Shown: positions 1-9,960 of the stretch, piece by piece
Position numbering within the stretch: the stretch's first letter is position 1
Layout of the letters: every line of letters begins with the position of its first letter
Assembly: GCA_022410635.1 (NCBI GenBank)
Contig: JAJVDF010000436.1
Location: 1,085,929 to 1,149,928, forward strand
DNA from: Tretioscincus oriximinensis
Taxonomy: Eukaryota; Chordata; Lepidosauria; Squamata; Gymnophthalmidae
Length of the DNA: 64,000 bases
Reading direction: 5' to 3'
Position numbers and translations under genes: made by a program
The notes under the pieces: model-generated
Told to the model about the DNA's origin: nothing
Databases searched by the model: none
The model's input: the letters and a program-made list of their open reading frames with translations, nothing else

Positions 1-155
1 CCTTTTAAAAGGTGAGAAAAGCGGGGTATAAGAACTCAGTTCTTCTTCTTCTCCTTCTTCTTTGGGCAAAATACCCTTGTAAGCAGCTTTGAGTCCCTTT
101 GAAAGGTGAGAAAAGCGGCGTAAAAGAACCCAGTTCTTCAGTTCTTCTTCTATCC
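1..155 (+). repeat. Tandem 3' tails of an L2/SINE-type retroelement with (TTC)n
   Basis: Two successive copies of the same retroelement tail lie head to tail. Each has a GGTGAGAAAAGCGG block, then a stretch reading roughly TATAAGAACYCAGTTC, then TTC repeats; the second also has the preceding GTAAGCAGCTTTGAGTCCC block. The same tail occurs in reverse at about 19237-19335, so this is an interspersed family and not unique sequence. The 'GCTTTGAG...GCGGGGTATAA' arrangement is typical of squamate L2-related LINE and SINE 3' ends. The first copy is cut by the window edge. Family name not certain. Confidence 0.6.
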
Positions 156-370
156 CATAGCTATAATGGGGCTGCACACATCCTGAGCCATAGCCCTGAT
201 TATCCTAAGCGGATTACAGGGCCGTCCCTCTGCTGCCGCCAAACGGGCCTGGTGAGGGGCATAGGTACCAAAGGGCAAGCCGAGGCAGCGCCCCGGGCGC
301 CCCAGCGTCAGGGCCCCCGGGTGCCTGGCTTGGCCGTTTGTAGAATAAACATTTAAAAATTTAAATTTCG
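156..370. other. GC-rich flank of the CpG island, possible hAT-derived piece
   Basis: The stretch 250-335 (GGGGCATAGGTACC followed by CCCCGGGCG-rich sequence) resembles the inner ends of hAT elements that start CAGTGGCGTAGGTA, but no paired end was found. An AATAAA at 344-349 followed by A/T-rich sequence could be a polyadenylation signal of something upstream. The 85-codon open frame over this region (99-356) has no recognisable protein features and is probably chance in GC-rich DNA. Confidence 0.25.
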
Positions 371-529
371 GCCCCCTCACTTCGTTTATCTGCATGGCTG
401 CCGTCCGTCCTGTGAGCTGGGCTGCTTGGGGACGAGGCGGCCCTCAGCGAGGGAGGGAAGCGGCGGCGGCGCCTATTGGCCGCCTACTGGCGCCTGGGTG
501 AAGAGCCAGCCGGGCCTCTTCTCGTCGCC

Positions 530-717
530 GGAGGCCGAGCAGAGCCGCGAGGGGGTTTGCGGCGCGCAATCCGAGAGGCTGAGGCGAAGAGGAGGCGGAG
601 ACGGGAGGGCGCAACCGCCGCCGCCGCCGGCCCCTGAGGGAACGAGAGGGCAAGCCAGGCAGGCAGGCCGCCGGCGCGCAAAAAGGGGGCGTCGGCGGCA
701 AGCAGAGGCCGCGCAAG
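530..717 (+). other. Candidate non-coding first exon (5'UTR)
   Basis: The sequence downstream of the CCAAT box is GC-rich and contains no ATG, and it ends with CGCAAG|GTAAAC, a good match to the vertebrate 5' splice site. The exon end is therefore placed at 717; the start is only a guess from the usual distance below a CCAAT box. It would be a purely 5'UTR exon, common for vertebrate regulatory genes with very long first introns. The long open frame through this region (426-1493) runs through the N gap and past the donor and is not a credible protein. The gene was not recognised. Confidence 0.45.
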
Positions 718-736
718 GTAAACAGAGAGCGGCGGG

Positions 737-872
737 NNNNNNNNNNNNNNNNNNNNNNNNNNNNNNNNNNNNNNNNNNNNNNNNNNNNNNNNNNNNNNNN
801 NNNNNNNNNNNNNNNNNNNNNNNNNNNNNNNNNNNNNNNNNNNNNNNNNNNNNNNNNNNNNNNNNNNNNNNN
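737..872. other. Assembly gap (136 Ns)
   Basis: A continuous run of N inside the CpG island, just after the candidate first splice donor. GC-rich islands are commonly lost in short-read assemblies. Any exon or promoter element in the gap is invisible here. Confidence 0.95.
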
Positions 873-1045
873 CCGTTTTCGGGGCCACTGGCAGGGCGGG
901 CGGAGGGATCCCGTTGCAATTCTCTTAAGCTGTGGAAGCGACGGGGCGGATGCGGGCTGGGGGGGGGCTCCGCTTGGGAGCCCGAGGGGAGCCTGTGGGA
1001 GGCGGCTGTGAGACCCTGCGGCGTCAGGCGTCGCTTCTCGCTGAA

Positions 1046-1193
1046 GCTGCACCCCGCGCATCCCTTGTTCCGCTATAACTTGGTATTTATTCCACAATCA
1101 AGCTGGATTTTCTGGAATGGCTCCGTCCCCACTGTCCTTTATTGTAGGATCTCCAGTTATAGTGGAATAAATAAGGGGATGTGGGGATGCAGC
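1046..1193. mobile_element. PIF/Harbinger-like MITE, 'GCTGCATCCCC' type
   Basis: A short palindromic element whose left end reads AGCTGCACCCC... and right end ...GGGGATGCAGC. The subterminal blocks TATTTATTCCAC and GGAATAAATAAGGGGATG are inverted relative to each other, and CCAGTTATAGTGGAAT in the right half mirrors CGCTATAACTTGG in the left. The same family is present at 2889-2984, 26597-26745 and 50990-51132. It has no coding capacity. It sits inside the CpG island, where the element itself has gained CpGs. Confidence 0.6.
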
Positions 1194-1559
1194 GCTAATC
1201 GCCGCCCACCAAAACGGCGCGTTATGTTGGGTTGCCGTCTTTTGTTTTTTTTTAAAGGGACGTGGGAAAGAGGACATTTTGGCAGGTGCAGGTTGCGATG
1301 CCTGCTGCAGCATCTGCTGAATTTGCCTCTTTCCCCACACCCGTGTTTAAAGCTGCAGTCTTCTGGCACCCCTCCGCCTCTATGCCTGGATGGCCAAGGG
1401 AGCCCTTCTGCAGAGGAAACAAGGGGCCCCTCCGCCCGCCCCCGCGCTCCCTTGCAGCCCCTCATTTTCACTGGGGGGGGGACGTGGGTGTAGGGAAGGG
1501 AAGGGGGCGCGTGGGTGTTTAACGATTGTAGCCCCGCCCAGTCATTCGCGCTGGCCCTG

Positions 1560-1706
1560 GTGAAAGGGCTGCCTTGGGGCCGGGGACCTCGGCGGATGGA
1601 GTCCATTTTAAGCTTCGTGCCTCTTCTGAATTGGCGACCTTGAATTTGAGGCGCAGGGAGGAAGAGGAGGAGGAGGAGGGGGGGCAGGCATCAGAGGTTC
1701 TAAAAG
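1560..1706 (+). other. Candidate alternative first exon with strong splice donor
   Basis: CTAAAAG|GTAAGTGG at 1700-1714 is a near-ideal 5' splice site at the downstream edge of the island. The sequence before it is a purine-rich (GGA)n stretch at 1657-1682. An ATG at 1598 opens a frame that stops after 15 codons, so if this is an exon it is probably 5'UTR. The start coordinate is arbitrary. It could be an alternative first exon or a second 5'UTR exon of the gene starting near 530, or a chance donor in GA-rich DNA. Confidence 0.3.
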
Positions 1707-2888
1707 GTAAGTGGGCATTTTTTGCAGGATGTGGTGAGGCGCTGGAGGTTCGCTTTGTTGCAACGATGGACCGTAACCATAGGAATGGGAAAGATACATA
1801 AGTAGCAGCAGTGATCCGGGGCNTTTCCTGCACACTCGGATGTCTCTTGGAATAGGGGCTTTCCATTTGCATAGACTTCATTGGCAGGAGGATGGCGGAC
1901 CCCTGTTCCAGCATATATCCCAGAATAAGGCTCAGTGGTGGTAGCCATTCTTGCCTCTTCTCCTGCTGCAGACTGTGGAATTCCACAATGCAATATCATC
2001 TGGGAAAGATTACCCACACACGCCCCCCCCTCGTCGGAGGGAGCTGCAGGGGGGATGTATTGATGCCTCCTGCCTGCATCTTTGCAGCAGATCAAGAAGG
2101 TCTTGTTGGAAAAGAAGGGAAAGCTTTGGGAATCATTGCACAGTCAGTGGCTAATTAAATGCATTTGCAATCCTCTTAAACCATCTCCAATTCACACCCN
2201 GTGTTGACTATTCAGAAGGCCCTGCAACACTGTTGTGGCCTGTGTTAACCCCCACGTAAAAACATAGAGGCTTTGTTTTGTTGTCTTTCAAAAGTAGCAT
2301 TTTGTCGGACTGATGTTTTCTGAAGAAGTGGACAAACCCCCCAAATGCATCACCCAAACACAATTGCACTCACAAATGGAATAACATCTGTATTTGTAGC
2401 TTGCTGTTATACTCTGACCACACAACCTTTAAGGCTTGAGGAGCAGAGGAAGCTTACTACTGTGCTACTACTGGGAACAGACGGGCTCCTGCTCATTTAT
2501 TTATTAGTCTATTAAGATAATGAAGAAAAGTTACTCCAGGCTATTGNATGTATCCTATTTCATCCATAGTGTCTCTGCATAGATGAAACTTGCACTTGGT
2601 TTTTAGAAATGGTAATGGCTTATGTGAACAATTGAGCTTCACATACAAGGGCAATGCCTTTTTCTTCTTTTGTTTGTGGTAATGTGCATTTGAAGCAACT
2701 TGGTTGCTGCCTATTATTGAGAGGTTTTTCAAGGATATTGTTTTCTAAATTTGAAATTGGAATGCTGTAGTAAAGGTTTCTTACAATTTTAAAACTGCAG
2801 TCTCTTAAACAGTACTGGGATGAATTCTGTTTAATTCAGCAATATTTTCTTCTGAGCAGCCATGAACAAGGATCGTGCTGTGAATAAA
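1707..2888. other. Intron-like sequence with scattered MITE scraps
   Basis: AT-rich, no supported gene. Around 1905-1933 the phrase ATATCCCAGAATAAGGCTCAG is the inner end of the Harbinger-like MITE family seen complete at 31237-31416, so an old fragment of that element is present. The rest was not recognised. Confidence 0.4.
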
Positions 2889-2984
2889 GCTGCATCCAGA
2901 TATCATTTATTCTGTTATAATAGTTGGATATTATTTCAGAATATCCAAGCAATTAGAATTAGTAAGCAACATCTAAATGCAGCC
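2889..2984. mobile_element. Short degenerate Harbinger-like MITE
   Basis: Begins GCTGCATCCAGATATCATTTATTC and ends AACATCTAAATGCAGC, an imperfect inverted pair matching the family copies at 26597-26745 and 50990-51132. The internal part keeps the mirrored TATAATAGTTGGATA / AATATCCAAGCAATTA arms. It is shorter and more eroded than the other copies. Confidence 0.5.
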
Positions 2985-3314
2985 ACCTATTACGAGCACT
3001 TATTTATAAAAGTATGAGTGTCATTTATCAAATATACAATATTTGTTGTGATTTAAAGAATTTTGACAACTTGTGCATGCAGCTAATTGACAATTGCTTA
3101 TCAAAATAAAAATGTTAGACCACATTGATATTTAGCAGTAACTGTAAAAAACAATTGNTAGTAAGTGTTGTAAGAAAGTGCCCAAAGTGGTATTTTCTAA
3201 TAAACGTAAAGAAATAGTAATGTGTATACCAATGTTCCTGCCATTTTCCTTCTAAGAGAACTTCAGGTTTGGACCTTAATTATCTGAAGGCATGCTTTCT
3301 TTCATATGGCATTT

Positions 3315-3803
3315 ATGAGGTGATCTGATAAAGTGTATAAAGTTATACACAGGATGGACATGGTGAATAGAAAAAACATATTTCCACTATCATACAAAAC
3401 ACTGAAAACAGGGAGCATACTTTGAAGCTGAATGGCAAGACAGTTAAGACAAAGTACTTTTTCAGCCAGAGACCTATGGAATGTACTTCCTGAAGAGGTT
3501 ATGATAGGTACCAATCTGGATAGCTTTAATATAGACAAATTCATGCAGATTCAATACAATCAAGCGTATTGATGAATACTAGAATGGATGCCTCGTTGCT
3601 GCTTCTGGATTGTAGTGATAGGTAGGATTCCACTAAATACTGTTTGTAGGGAGTTGTAGGGAGAATGAGTGAAGATTTTTCCTAATCCTTCTGCTTGATG
3701 TGCCTAGAAGCAATTTGTGGCCCACTGTGTGAGTCTAGATGATGGACTAGGTGGTGTGTGGTCTGATTTAGCAAGGCCCTTTTAATGTTCTTATGTGTTC
3801 TTA
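3315..3803 (+). mobile_element. CR1 LINE 3' end (old copy)
   Basis: Corresponds to the last codons of the CR1 reverse transcriptase and the 3'UTR. GGTGATCTGATAAAGTGTATAAA is the degraded 'RGDLIEVYKI' region, which is intact in the copy at 44981-45692. The end reads AATGTTCTTATGTGTTCTTA, the TTCTTATG octamer tail of this CR1 lineage. Several frameshifts and stops show it is long dead, and it is 5'-truncated as most CR1 copies are. Confidence 0.75.
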
Positions 3804-4539
3804 GGATTTCAAGAAGAGACCTCCTTGTAGCTCATTTCTTCTCAAAATGCAAAGGGTAAGGACATGCAGGAAGGTCTCTTTGATGGTGGCTCAAGATTCT
3901 GGAAAAATTACCCTAATTATCCATGACATTCAGTCTTGGGAATCTCACAAAATGGGAATATGTCTATTGGTGCTTCAGGAAAGAAGGAAGGAGAACTTGC
4001 TGGTGTCATAGCTAGAATGGAAATTGTTGGCTTTTCTTCTTGTTGCTTCTTCCTTTTTGCCTCTTTCTTTTTCACTTGTCTTATTAGGAGAGCATATTAA
4101 CATTAAAGAATCAAATAACTGAATATTGTTGTCTATATTTAGCACAGGCATTGAACTGAAACAGGCCTGTTGATCAGAATTGGATGGACTGGGTAAATAC
4201 CATCAGGATATCTAGACTGAATATGAATTAAGAGGTACTGCTGTTTATGTTGAATTTTGTTTTGTTATTTGCACATGAGAACTTTGGATATGGTTCAAAA
4301 TAGAAGTATAAATTAGTAAATGAATCTATGATTGTTTGTGATTCTTTTGGATCACATGTGGAAGGAGAGGTTGAAAACTGTGTTCATACATAGTAAAACA
4401 AAAATCTGTCTTTAAGGTTACTTAGGATATTAGTTAAAGACCTTTTTGGCAGGCATCTATCCTTAGGTGTGACTTTTGAATCTTACTTGAGGCCTCAGAA
4501 AGGTTAGCTTAGATATGGGTAGAGTTTTCCAGTACAAGG
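3804..4539. other. Intron-like sequence, nothing recognised
   Basis: AT-rich sequence with no open frame of note, no paired repeats and no family recognised on either strand. Confidence 0.4.
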
Positions 4540-4746
4540 GTCATGTCTTTTTTATGCTGATCTCCTGAAAACCTTCAGAAAATCTTTGAAGATGCACCTC
4601 TTTAATACCTAGCCTTTGGTTGAAGAAATATCTCCTTGCCATCTTCAGATAATAGTTTTAAAATATCAAATTTATATTTATGCTTTTATTGTTGGCTGCT
4701 CTGCTTTGAGTATAGTGAGATGCAAGTATTAAATAAATTAATAAAG
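4540..4746 (+). mobile_element. L2-like LINE 3' end fragment
   Basis: CTTCAGAAAATCTTTGAAGATGCACC is the eroded 'FRKSLKMHLF' end of an L2-type reverse transcriptase frame. The stretch then passes through a T-rich 3'UTR to a GCTGCTCTG...AGTATTAAATAAATTAATAAA tail of the same plan as the clearer L2 tails at 11904-12062 and 62015-62081. Degenerate, 5'-truncated. Confidence 0.5.
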
Positions 4747-6261
4747 TGGAATTATCACCAGGTGCAGTCCACTTTTTTACACCCATTAAAGGAACAGAGT
4801 TTATCTTTATTTTTATGTGATAACCCTAATATAAATTAAAAGTACCATTCCTCTTTGGTGAATCATAACTAGTGGAATATTAACAAGGATCTAGTCAATA
4901 TTGGAGGATCTAGTCAGTGGTAGGTCCAAGGCGCATTGTAGCCCTAAGGCTATCCTGCACTAAAGGAGGACATTTTGGTGCAGGACAGGCAATTCATTTC
5001 AAGGTTGGATTGGTTGCCGTTGTTCAGTTTCAGGGTTCTTCAGACCTAATTAGCCCAGCCCCGAGGTGTTGAAGACTGACTTTGAAATCCCCTGGCCCAT
5101 GGGTTCTAGTATCTTCTTCTGGTATGTATGTTGCTAAAAAAGCGAAGCTGGTATACTGGACCAGAGAACATTTCATCATTCTTTAAAGTCCAATAGTCTG
5201 ATTATAGACTATTTTTTAAATGTTTGCAGTGTGTTTATGTGGAATTTTGGTGCTGTAGAGGAGGAGAGATGGGCCTCTGCAGAGATTTGGATTGCTGTTC
5301 TGTGGGCCAGTAAACCAGCAAGTGTGGAAAAGGGCTAGGAAGTCACTATTTCATTAATGAAATCATTCTTCTTTTTTACTTTTGGCATNCTTAAATCCGT
5401 TTCCATTCTTTTGTTGATAAATTCAAAGTGAGGTTGATCAGCTGAGATAAGCATGAAATAAACTAGCAGTAATAAAAATATAATTTACTAATTAAAGAAT
5501 AATTTCTGTCCCCCTAGGAACAAGATGTTTCTGTTCCACTGCCAGAACTTTCAAAGATTGAAAGGAGGTAGATGGGCCTTCCTGTCTTTGCTAGTTCCTA
5601 GGGACTGGGAAAGTTTATAACTGTACATAGTAAAATGCACAAGGCATAATGGATGTTATTAATTTCAAAAAGAATCTCTGAACAGGAAACAGGCATTCCA
5701 GAGCTTGTGCAGCAGGCATATCAAACGAACATATGGATTCCAGAATATGAGCTCCTTGTTTTGCAATTTTCTTCATTGTCCAGATGTAGCAAAAACTGCA
5801 TTTACTTCAAAAACAATGCTGGGTAAGGATAATGTCCTCTTCAGTCTAGAAGAATATCATTAGAATTCAAATATTTGCTTTGAATTCCTTATTAAATTTT
5901 AAAAGGCACTGCCGTGCAAGAGATCTGTGCATGAAATGGAACCACCAAATAACTGTAATATTCAAAATATTTCTGAGTGTACTGCATAAAATATATTGGG
6001 CAAACTGAATTCTCCTGTGTAAAGGCTCCCNAGCTAATGTATGCCAGAGAGCAGGAAGCTTGCAACCGGCTGTTGAACTCACAAAAAATGGCCCATCTGC
6101 TCATTTTAAATACATTAAAATAATGTTAAAGTTCTTCTCAACTTCCCTTGGTAATTTATAGATTTGTTCTTTGCTAGAAATTACCTGGGCTCTTTCTACA
6201 CTGGACCTTGTTCTGTGACAAGTAGGAAACGTGTTTAAAGATGTGCTATGTAGGTTACACC
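4747..6261. other. Intron-like sequence, no gene
   Basis: AT-rich. The only structure noticed is a weak inverted pair around 5508-5614 (CCCCCTAGGAAC ... GTTCCTAGGGAC), possibly an eroded palindromic MITE. Short open frames at 5867-6104 are antisense to each other and show no protein character. Confidence 0.4.
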
Positions 6262-6492
6262 CTGGCATCAACCTCCTTCCTCTTTCTTCTTCCACTTTCT
6301 TCCCCTTCTTTTCCCCTCCCCATCTCTCCCTGGCATCTCCCCTATCACTTTGTCTTATCCATCTTCCGTTCCGTCCTTCCCCACTCCAAGCATCTCTCTC
6401 TATCTCTGTCCCCCCCTCCCTCCCTTCTTCCACTTATCTTTCTCCCTCTGTTACCTCAACCTCCCACAGCCCTTCTTCCACTTCTCCCCGAC
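6262..6492. repeat. Polypyrimidine tract, about 230 bases
   Basis: Almost continuous C/T on the plus strand (CTTCC, CCCTCCC and TCTCTC runs) with few purines. The two open frames crossing it (6231-6557 and 6241-6522) are low-complexity Ser/Pro/Leu translations and are rejected as genes. It pairs in composition with the purine tract at 6768-6860. Confidence 0.8.
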
Positions 6493-6767
6493 CACTTAAG
6501 CATCCAAATAGCATGTGCATGAGCACAGTGCACCACCTTTGCAACACAATGCGCTAGAGTGTGATATGTGCAAGCACAGTGNCAGTGGCGATCAAAGAAC
6601 GTGACTCTGTGCCTGTTCTGCACAGGGATATTTTGCAAGAGGCCTTTATTGTCACAGGGCTTTGCTGCAAGTATACTTGTGCATTCTAGGGCCTTAAGCA
6701 GTGGTTGATGCTACTGTGGTTACTACTTTCATATTGCCATGCATATACTATCTTGGTGCTTGTGATA

Positions 6768-6860
6768 AGTGGTAGAGGAAGAAGGGGAAGGAAAGGGGAG
6801 AAGAGAGAGGCAGATGGCAGGGAAAGAGGTGGCGGGAGGAGGAGGGGGCAGTGTGGCAGT
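6768..6860. repeat. Polypurine tract
   Basis: About 90 bases of G/A-rich sequence (GAAGGGGAAGGAAAGGGG and similar) lying roughly 300 bp downstream of the polypyrimidine tract at 6262-6492. The opposite strand bias of the two tracts could allow foldback or triplex-type structures. Confidence 0.75.
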
Positions 6861-7206
6861 ATTTAAAGCCAATTAGATGATGGTTGTGTGGTGGCTATTG
6901 CCACTGGAAATAGGCAGCTGAGGTCCTTTCAGTTGATCATCTCTGTTGCCAATGACTGCCACTTGGCTACCATTTAATCAGTGAGGAAGAAGGGGTGAGG
7001 CCATTCTTGTCTTCCTTGCACGAGTGATATCGCTGGCAACTTCTTTGGCATGTTGCCTGACTGGAGGTTCTCTTCTTTGTCCCACCTACAGTTCACCTAA
7101 AATCGATTTGGTTGGATGTGATGGACTGCCTGTCCAACGCATTCCATCCAATGGGAGTTTAGTAAACTATTTGTCTGGACAGCTCTAAATGATTATGATA
7201 GAGAGA
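6861..7206. other. Sequence upstream of the solo LTR, nothing recognised
   Basis: Moderate GC, without coding features or a recognised repeat. It ends exactly at the target duplication of the LTR. Confidence 0.4.
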
Positions 7207-7211
7207 TATCA

Positions 7212-7557
7212 TGTCATGAGTACATGACATAATATGTATATAAAGTCATATAAGGAATGTATAAAGTTGTGGTAATATATATGTAAATAATTCTGAGGTA
7301 AATATATGTTGATGTGAGNTTTTGAGGTGAGCTTCAGGTTTTGGAACAGCATTGTANAAACAACCAATGAANTGTAAGCTATGNACCTGGTCAGCTGNGA
7401 TTGGCCAGCAAGATGTATAAATAGAGGGACTTGCTGGGGCAGTCTTCACTGCTGACCAGACTAAGACGGAGAGCTGAGCTGAGCTGAATAAACACTTTCA
7501 GAACTGAAATCACATTCTTGTCTGGAGTGTCCTTCATNCCCTACCTCTACCATCACA
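7212..7557 (+). mobile_element. Solo LTR with 5-bp target duplication
   Basis: A 346-bp unit that starts TGTCATG and ends CATCACA (TG...CA ends), flanked on both sides by TATCA (7207-7211 and 7558-7562). The internal signals are in the right order for a plus-strand LTR: CCAAT (7367-7371) and an inverted CCAAT (7400-7404), a TATA box TATAAATAG at 7416-7424, and a polyadenylation signal AATAAA at 7487-7492. A 5-bp duplication suits Ty3/Gypsy or some endogenous retroviruses; the class cannot be decided because no internal region remains. The first 18 bases form a perfect 7-bp hairpin. No second LTR, primer site or polyprotein frame is nearby, so it is a recombination product. Confidence 0.85.
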
Positions 7558-7562
7558 TATCA

Positions 7563-8280
7563 TTCCCCAAATAGGGACCTGCTCTCTGCGTATTGGTGCA
7601 GATTGCTGCACATCCTGGGCAAGGTGTGTTGTAATCTATACTAGTTTATGGACTTCAAGCACCTCTTCTGGGATATATTCTGGAATAAGGCCCAATCCAG
7701 TTGTGACCAGCATTATGGCATTTCTGAATATTAAGTACACTATGTAAAATACCTCTTGAAATAAAGTGTTCATTGAAACTGCTTGAATAACCATCTTGGA
7801 TGGTAGACTTATATTTAGGCCATTATCCTAAAGCTGTGTGTTCTAAAAAATATTACTTATATTCGCATTTGCGTTATAAGGTCCCATCTGCAAGCAAAAC
7901 TTTGGTCTAAGTTAGGTTGTAAAGTTACTCCTCCTGCCCTGGACTATAAAAAGTCATATATTTGATGCANAAAACAGCAGGAACAAACTCAGCAAGTAAA
8001 TAGGGAATTGAAAATAATGCCAGAATAGATTAATAATGCCAGGGCACAATTTAACTACCTTTTGTTCAGTATGAAACAAAGGTCAAAATCAGACTAACTA
8101 TGATCAATTAGAAGTTAGATTTACCTGTCAGTGCACATATACCTTTAATTACTCTATAAATCTTCACAAAGGTTTGTGTATTGTTTTCAGGGTTTTGTTT
8201 GTGTGTTCTGTCAGTTGTATTGCTGTTGTGTTTAAATAAATATTTTTTTAAAAAATTACTCTATAAATGGTGACTTTTAT
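7563..8280. other. Intron-like sequence with a MITE scrap
   Basis: AT-rich. TTCTGGGATATATTCTGGAATAAGGCCCA at 7668-7696 resembles the inner end of the Harbinger-like MITEs. Otherwise nothing recognised. Confidence 0.35.
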
Positions 8281-8912
8281 AGAATCATAGAATTATAGAG
8301 TTGGAACGGACCTCCAGGGTCATCGGGCCCATTGAATGCAGGATTCATTAAACCATCCCAGAAAGATGACTGTCCAGTCTCTGTTTGAAGACTTCCAGTG
8401 AAGGCGAACACACTANCTCCTGTGGCAAACTGTTCNACTGGTTTATCACCCTGACTGTTAGGGTTTTTTCTGATATCTAATCTAAATCTACTCCCCTGTA
8501 GTTTTATTCCATTGTTTCTAGTCCTTCCATGTGCTATTGAGAATAATGCTGATCCCTCTGCTCTGTGACAGCCCTTCAGATATTTTTAGACAGCTATCAA
8601 GTCTCCTCTCAGTCTTCTCTTTTGCAGACTAAACATCCCTAGATCCTTTAACCGTTCCTCATAGGACATGGGTTCCAGACCACTGGCCATCCTTGTAACT
8701 CTCTTTTGAACGTGCTCTAATTTATCAATGTCCTTTTTAAATTGGGGGCCCCAGAACTGAACACAGTATTCCAAGTGTGGTAGTACCAAAGTACTATAGA
8801 GAGGAATAATGACTTCACGTGAGCGAGAGTCTATGTTCCTCTTGATACATCCCAGGATTGTGTTTGTCTTTTTTGCAGCTGCTTCACACTGTTGCTCATG
8901 TTTAATCTGTGG
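8281..8912 (-). mobile_element. CR1 LINE 3' end (ATTCTATG-tail lineage)
   Basis: A minus-strand CR1 copy containing the end of the reverse transcriptase frame and the 3'UTR. The frame at 8586-8789 keeps the family phrases [26 protein letters not shown] and [17 protein letters not shown]. The 3' end (at 8281) is the ATTCTATG-type tail after GGTCCGTTCCAACTCTATAATTC. It is 5'-truncated at 8912, and its far edge abuts the dead Tc1 transposon at 8913. Very close in sequence to the copy at 41848-42532. Confidence 0.92.
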
Positions 8913-9960
8913 GAACTTGATCCTTTAAAAAGGACTTTGATCATAAGGGCAAAGGACAAGAGTGATGCCTGGAGACACCAGAAATGCTATTAGAAGCAAG
9001 CACAAGCAGTCTAAAATATTCAAGACTATCTCCAAAGACCTTCAATAATATGAAACGTTATCAACAAATTTGCCGTTTATAGAACAGTCAAGAACTTTCT
9101 GGGTTGTGGAGGAAAAGAAGAAAGTTGATGAGAAAATCCTATAAAAGTTGGTTCAAAAGTTTGTAAAGAAGTCATGTACAACATCCATTTAAGTTCATAC
9201 TGAGCTGGAAACATCTGGTTTTCAAGCTGTACCATATGCCACACTATGAATAAAATGGGGCTGTATGGGTGAAGGCCAANGGGAGACCTCACTGCTTAAA
9301 GAAAGTCATAGAAAACAGCAACTGAATTTTGCCAAAAGTTATATATACAGACCATGATCCTCCTGGGAAAATGTTCCATAGGCAGAGAAACCAAACTAGA
9401 GCTCAGTGGCAATGTATACCATCATGTTTGTACTCTTCCTACAGTGAAACATAGTAGAAGATCCACAATGCTGTGGGGCTGTTTTGCTGCCTGTTACTGG
9501 AGGCCTTGAGTGTCGTAGTAGCAATGAAATCAGAGAATTACCACAGCATTTTCTAGTGAAATATGCTCCCAAGGGAATGTATTTGAGGCTTGAGTTGAAC
9601 AAAATAGGTCCTAAGGTAAGATAATGACTCAAAGTACACACTCAAAACTATAAAAGCATGGTGAAGAAGGAGAAAATTGGCTTTTTGAGAAGTCCTAATC
9701 TCAGTCCAATTAAAAATCTTGGAGAGAGCTGACATCTGCTAATGGGGAAAGGAACGTTGCAAACATTCAAGAACTTGAGAGAAATGTGGTGGAAGAAACT
9801 ATCAGCAGCTAAGTGCAAGAAACTCACAGATGGCCACAGAAACCATTTGGAGATTCTCATTTATATCACAGGTTGCGCAACCAAGTATTAGGGAAGTGTT
9901 TTAAGCTAAAAAATAAAAATCAAAGTATTTGGGAAGGGTGCCTCTAATTCCATCCAGGTT
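8913..9960 (+). pseudogene. Dead Tc1-like transposase
   Basis: A plus-strand fossil of a Tc1-like DNA transposon. The cut-and-paste transposase motif region STMLWGCF is readable at about 9454-9477, preceded by a block corresponding to the catalytic-core middle (CATGATCCTCCTGG, 9352-9365). AGTCCTAATCTCAGTCCAATT at about 9692-9712 matches the 'SPDLNPIE' motif. The C-terminal block GGTTGCGCAACCAAGTATTAG at 9872-9892 matches the usual 'GCATKY' ending. Many frameshifts and stops break it, so it encodes nothing. The left end is missing or was displaced by the adjoining CR1, and the trailing ATTCCATCCAGG resembles the 3' flank of these elements. Confidence 0.8.

Larger units (their letters stand above)
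370..1620 (+). promoter_or_regulatory. CpG island, probable promoter of a plus-strand gene
   Basis: This is the only long GC- and CpG-dense stretch in the window, with runs such as GCGGCGGCGGCGCC and CCGCCGCCGCCGG and many CG dinucleotides, against an AT-rich, CpG-poor background. An inverted CCAAT box (ATTGG) lies at 475-479. No TATA box is apparent, which fits a broad CpG-island promoter. A splice donor follows at 717/718 and a second at 1706/1707, both on the plus strand, so transcription to the right is inferred; divergent transcription to the left cannot be excluded. The island is interrupted by an N run at 737-872 and by a small MITE at about 1046-1193. Confidence 0.7.

Noticed and set aside
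426..1493. 355-codon open frame across the CpG island
   Set aside because: It runs through the 136-base N gap and the splice donor at 717/718, and is Arg/Gly/Pro-rich as GC-rich non-coding DNA always reads; the reverse frames over the same region look equally plausible.
1519..1986. 155-codon minus-strand frame
   Set aside because: Translation of a (GGA)n stretch gives a Ser/Pro run; no domain, contains an N, and overlaps conflicting forward frames.
6231..6557. 108-codon Ser/Pro/Leu-rich frame
   Set aside because: It is the translation of the polypyrimidine tract.
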